Assembly (NCBI RefSeq): GCF_002420705.1
Contig: NZ_DIIM01000012.1
Span: 1 to 26,758, forward strand
From: Sphingobacterium sp. UBA5670
GTDB lineage: Bacteria; Bacteroidota; Bacteroidia; Sphingobacteriales; Sphingobacteriaceae
Length of the DNA stretch: 26,758 nt
Direction: 5' to 3'
Shown: positions 25,204-26,758 of the stretch, piece by piece
Layout of the letters: every line of letters begins with the position of its first letter
Position numbering within the stretch: position 1 is the first letter of the stretch
Notes under the pieces: model-generated
Seen by the model: the letters and a program-made list of their open reading frames with translations, nothing else
Told to the model about the DNA's origin: nothing
Database searches by the model: none
Position numbers and translations under genes: made by a program

Positions 25204-25869
25204 ATGGCACTAGAATTAATACCTGTAATAGAAATTGGATATAACAATCAGGGCATTCCAACACCAGACAAATATCCTTATTGGGACTACCCTATGTTAT
25301 GGGATAAATATAATGCTGAAAGCTACAAAAAAGCAGGTTTTAAAGACGATTTAATCCCATATTTAGCCGGATCATCATTTTACAGACTTTCTGAAATCAC
25401 AGACAGCAATTTAACGAAACTAGTAATTGACCATACACACGAAATGAGGGCAGGAACATACAAACGAGAACAAGCAAGTGCGTTTTTTGGAGGTTATGTT
25501 CTTCGAATTGACCAGCAGGACAAATATTTTCCACAATGTTGTGGTGATCTTTCAGACATCCATTATTGGGAAAAACTTGCAAATGGAAAAGATGGCTTTT
25601 ATGCAGGACATCCGCAACCAAAAGTAAAAGTGGACACGAACATAATTATGCTTGATTTTACAGTAGAAGAGTTTGACGAACACTTTGCCCCCACACCAAA
25701 AGATGTATTGGTTTCATTTGAAATCGCATCTCTAAAGCAAGCAATTGAAGTTGTAAAACAGGAATTAGAAAATTTCGAAGTAAGACTGGAGAGGATAAAT
25801 CGGGACAACAATTTAAATATTGAAAGAATCGGCGAACTGTTGATATGGAATGATGAAGACTATCAATAA
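25204..25869 (+). CDS. Hypothetical cytoplasmic protein, 221 residues
   Basis: I choose the ATG at 25204 (MALELIPVIEIGYNNQGIPT). An upstream TTG at 25156 would add 16 residues of non-conserved character and overlaps a palindrome. There is no signal peptide or membrane segment. The protein is rich in aromatic and acidic residues, with PYWDYPMLWDKYN near 20-33, a paired cysteine YFPQCCGDLSDIHYWEKLAN in the middle and a helical C-terminus (IASLKQAIEVVKQELENFEV) that may form a coiled coil. I recognise no family. Its solitary position next to broken genes suggests an accessory gene, possibly of the immunity type, but this is a guess. Confidence 0.7.
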   Translation: MALELIPVIEIGYNNQGIPTPDKYPYWDYPMLWDKYNAESYKKAGFKDDLIPYLAGSSFYRLSEITDSNLTKLVIDHTHEMRAGTYKREQASAFFGGYVLRIDQQDKYFPQCCGDLSDIHYWEKLANGKDGFYAGHPQPKVKVDTNIIMLDFTVEEFDEHFAPTPKDVLVSFEIASLKQAIEVVKQELENFEVRLERINRDNNLNIERIGELLIWNDEDYQ

Positions 25870-25924
25870 AGAAAACGGAATATTTGCATTAAAACCAATT
25901 TTGGACGCCCGAAATATCTGACAA

Positions 25925-25990
25925 ATGAACGAATTTACCGAACAGTATAAACTGATGAAGACTCTGCTATTTTCTACAAGCTTATACTGA
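25925..25990 (+). pseudogene. Possible N-terminal remnant, 21 residues
   Basis: An ATG opens MNEFTEQYKLMKTLLFSTSL and stops at TGA after 21 residues. The opening MNEFTEQYK looks like the start of a longer Bacteroidota protein, from memory, but nothing after it supports that. It could be chance. Confidence 0.2.
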
Positions 25991-26003
25991 TACTGAGTTA
26001 TGT

Positions 26004-26569
26004 TCAGTCGTACATATCAAGTGCAAAATTCACATTGTCGTTATTCAAATCCTGCAATTTCTTTAAAGCTATATTAGCCTTCTCAGAATCGATGATTTTT
26101 AATGCGTGAACACATTTTCGTAACGTTGGCTCCAGCTCATCATCATACCATCTGTATATTTCTTGGTTTAAGGCGATATTTAAAATAGGGTCTACAAACC
26201 TATCGTCAACCAATCCTTTTAACCAAATTAAACTGACGAGGTCCTCGTGCCTACTATCAAAATTTTTTCATTCTCATTTTCAATAGCTATTTTTAATTTG
26301 TTTTTTACCTTTAATAGATGACTCAGGATAAAAAAAGTAAGCACAAACATAATTGCCTGAATGATAAACACGGGGTAAAGTAGATCCCCTTCGGCATAAC
26401 GATATCCAAAACTTACAATCGTTACCGGAAATGTAAATACAAGCCCTACGAGAAACCATTCGTTATTAAACGGATCGTCAGGATAAATCGAACATACAGA
26501 TAAAGTACCTATACTGACATAGGTCAAAGCAATAAAAAATGATAATTTTCTTTCTTTTGTGTACCACAT
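26004..26569 (-). pseudogene. Membrane protein with C-terminal helical-repeat domain, split by a frameshift in an A6 run
   Basis: From the ATG at 26569 a 113-residue product has about three membrane helices (about 9-27, 38-55 and 66-86), a basic segment (KVKNKLKIAIENENEK) and then 11 residues of odd character before TAA at 26228. In the next frame a stretch beginning NFDSRHEDLVSLIWLKGLVD continues as an acidic, helical, HEAT-like domain to the stop at 26004, with no good start codon of its own. The two parts join exactly if the A6 run (26263-26268) had one more A. The intact protein would be about 190 residues: a membrane anchor plus a cytoplasmic helical domain. It lies 13 bases after the isochorismatase-family gene, so the two may be co-transcribed. 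Confidence 0.65.
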
Positions 26570-26582
26570 ATTGTATATCTAC

Positions 26583-26758
26583 TCATACATAAGTCCCTAA
26601 AATACCATGACAAGATTCAACTTTGATCATACCTTGTGTTGGCGTCATTTCTGACCATAGCCAATTAAAATACTGAATCACCTGTCGAGCTGGGATCATG
26701 GGTCTATCGGCGGTGGTGTGTCCATCAGCAACTACAGTAATAGAATAGTCCTTCGTCA
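26583..26758 (-). CDS. Isochorismatase-family cysteine hydrolase, C-terminal part (cut by window edge)
   Basis: The last 57 residues are visible, ending at TGA (26583-26585); the start lies outside. The sequence TKDYSITVVADGHTTADRP, followed by RQVIQYFNWLWSEMTPTQGM, matches the final strand (V-V-x-D-x-x-T-T) and closing helix of isochorismatase-like hydrolases. The catalytic aspartate, lysine and cysteine would be further upstream and cannot be checked. In this family many members hydrolyse amides such as nicotinamide or ureido compounds; the substrate is open. The membrane-protein gene follows after 13 bases. Confidence 0.72.
   Translation of the reverse strand, partial: TKDYSITVVADGHTTADRPMIPARQVIQYFNWLWSEMTPTQGMIKVESCHGILGTYV

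Noticed and set aside
1..26758. CRISPR arrays, tRNA and rRNA genes
   Set aside because: I found no regularly spaced repeats, cloverleaf-like sequence or rRNA signature on reading both strands.

Overview
The window looks like a piece of a Bacteroidota chromosome, most likely from Sphingobacteriaceae (Sphingobacterium- or Pedobacter-like). The evidence is a SusC/SusD pair, an ECF sigma factor with a FecR anti-sigma factor, TlpA-type redoxins, many lipoproteins, AT-rich spacers, weak Shine-Dalgarno sites and two -7 elements matching the Bacteroidota consensus TAnnTTTG. Nearly all genes lie on the minus strand, so transcription runs from high to low coordinates.

Positions 1-1100 hold the start of a probable MarR-type regulator, a 104-residue orphan gene with a palindrome upstream, a C-terminal scrap of a thioredoxin-fold gene, and a bidirectional terminator.

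Positions 1142-12739 are one functional locus, read right to left: ECF sigma factor, FecR anti-sigma factor, SusC with an STN signalling domain, SusD lipoprotein, a large TlpA-like redoxin, an S41 protease with a PDZ domain, and a DUF4369/TlpA-type redoxin. The layout predicts substrate-sensed import of an oligomer. There is no carbohydrate-active enzyme. The dedicated enzymes are one protease and two thiol-disulfide proteins, which suggests a peptide or disulfide-containing substrate; that is inference.

Positions 12740-17902 are an accessory stretch. They hold a possible decayed insertion-sequence end, a large exported LRR plus TPR protein with a small membrane protein just upstream, a decayed AraC-type regulator, and a plus-strand membrane redoxin whose reading frame is cut by an in-frame TAA.

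Positions 17903-24841 hold four tightly packed or overlapping lipoprotein genes (FN3 plus propeller, propeller, FN3-like, LRR), preceded by a separate gene for an exported HEFNH metallopeptidase-like protein (DUF4932-like) with an Ig-like tail. This surface-lipoprotein operon is the best candidate here for an undescribed system. I recognise the folds but no named family for the whole set.

Positions 24842-26758 hold a repeat-rich divergent spacer, a plus-strand protein of unknown function, a membrane-plus-helical-repeat gene apparently split by a one-base slip in an A6 run, and the 3' end of an isochorismatase-family hydrolase running off the right edge.
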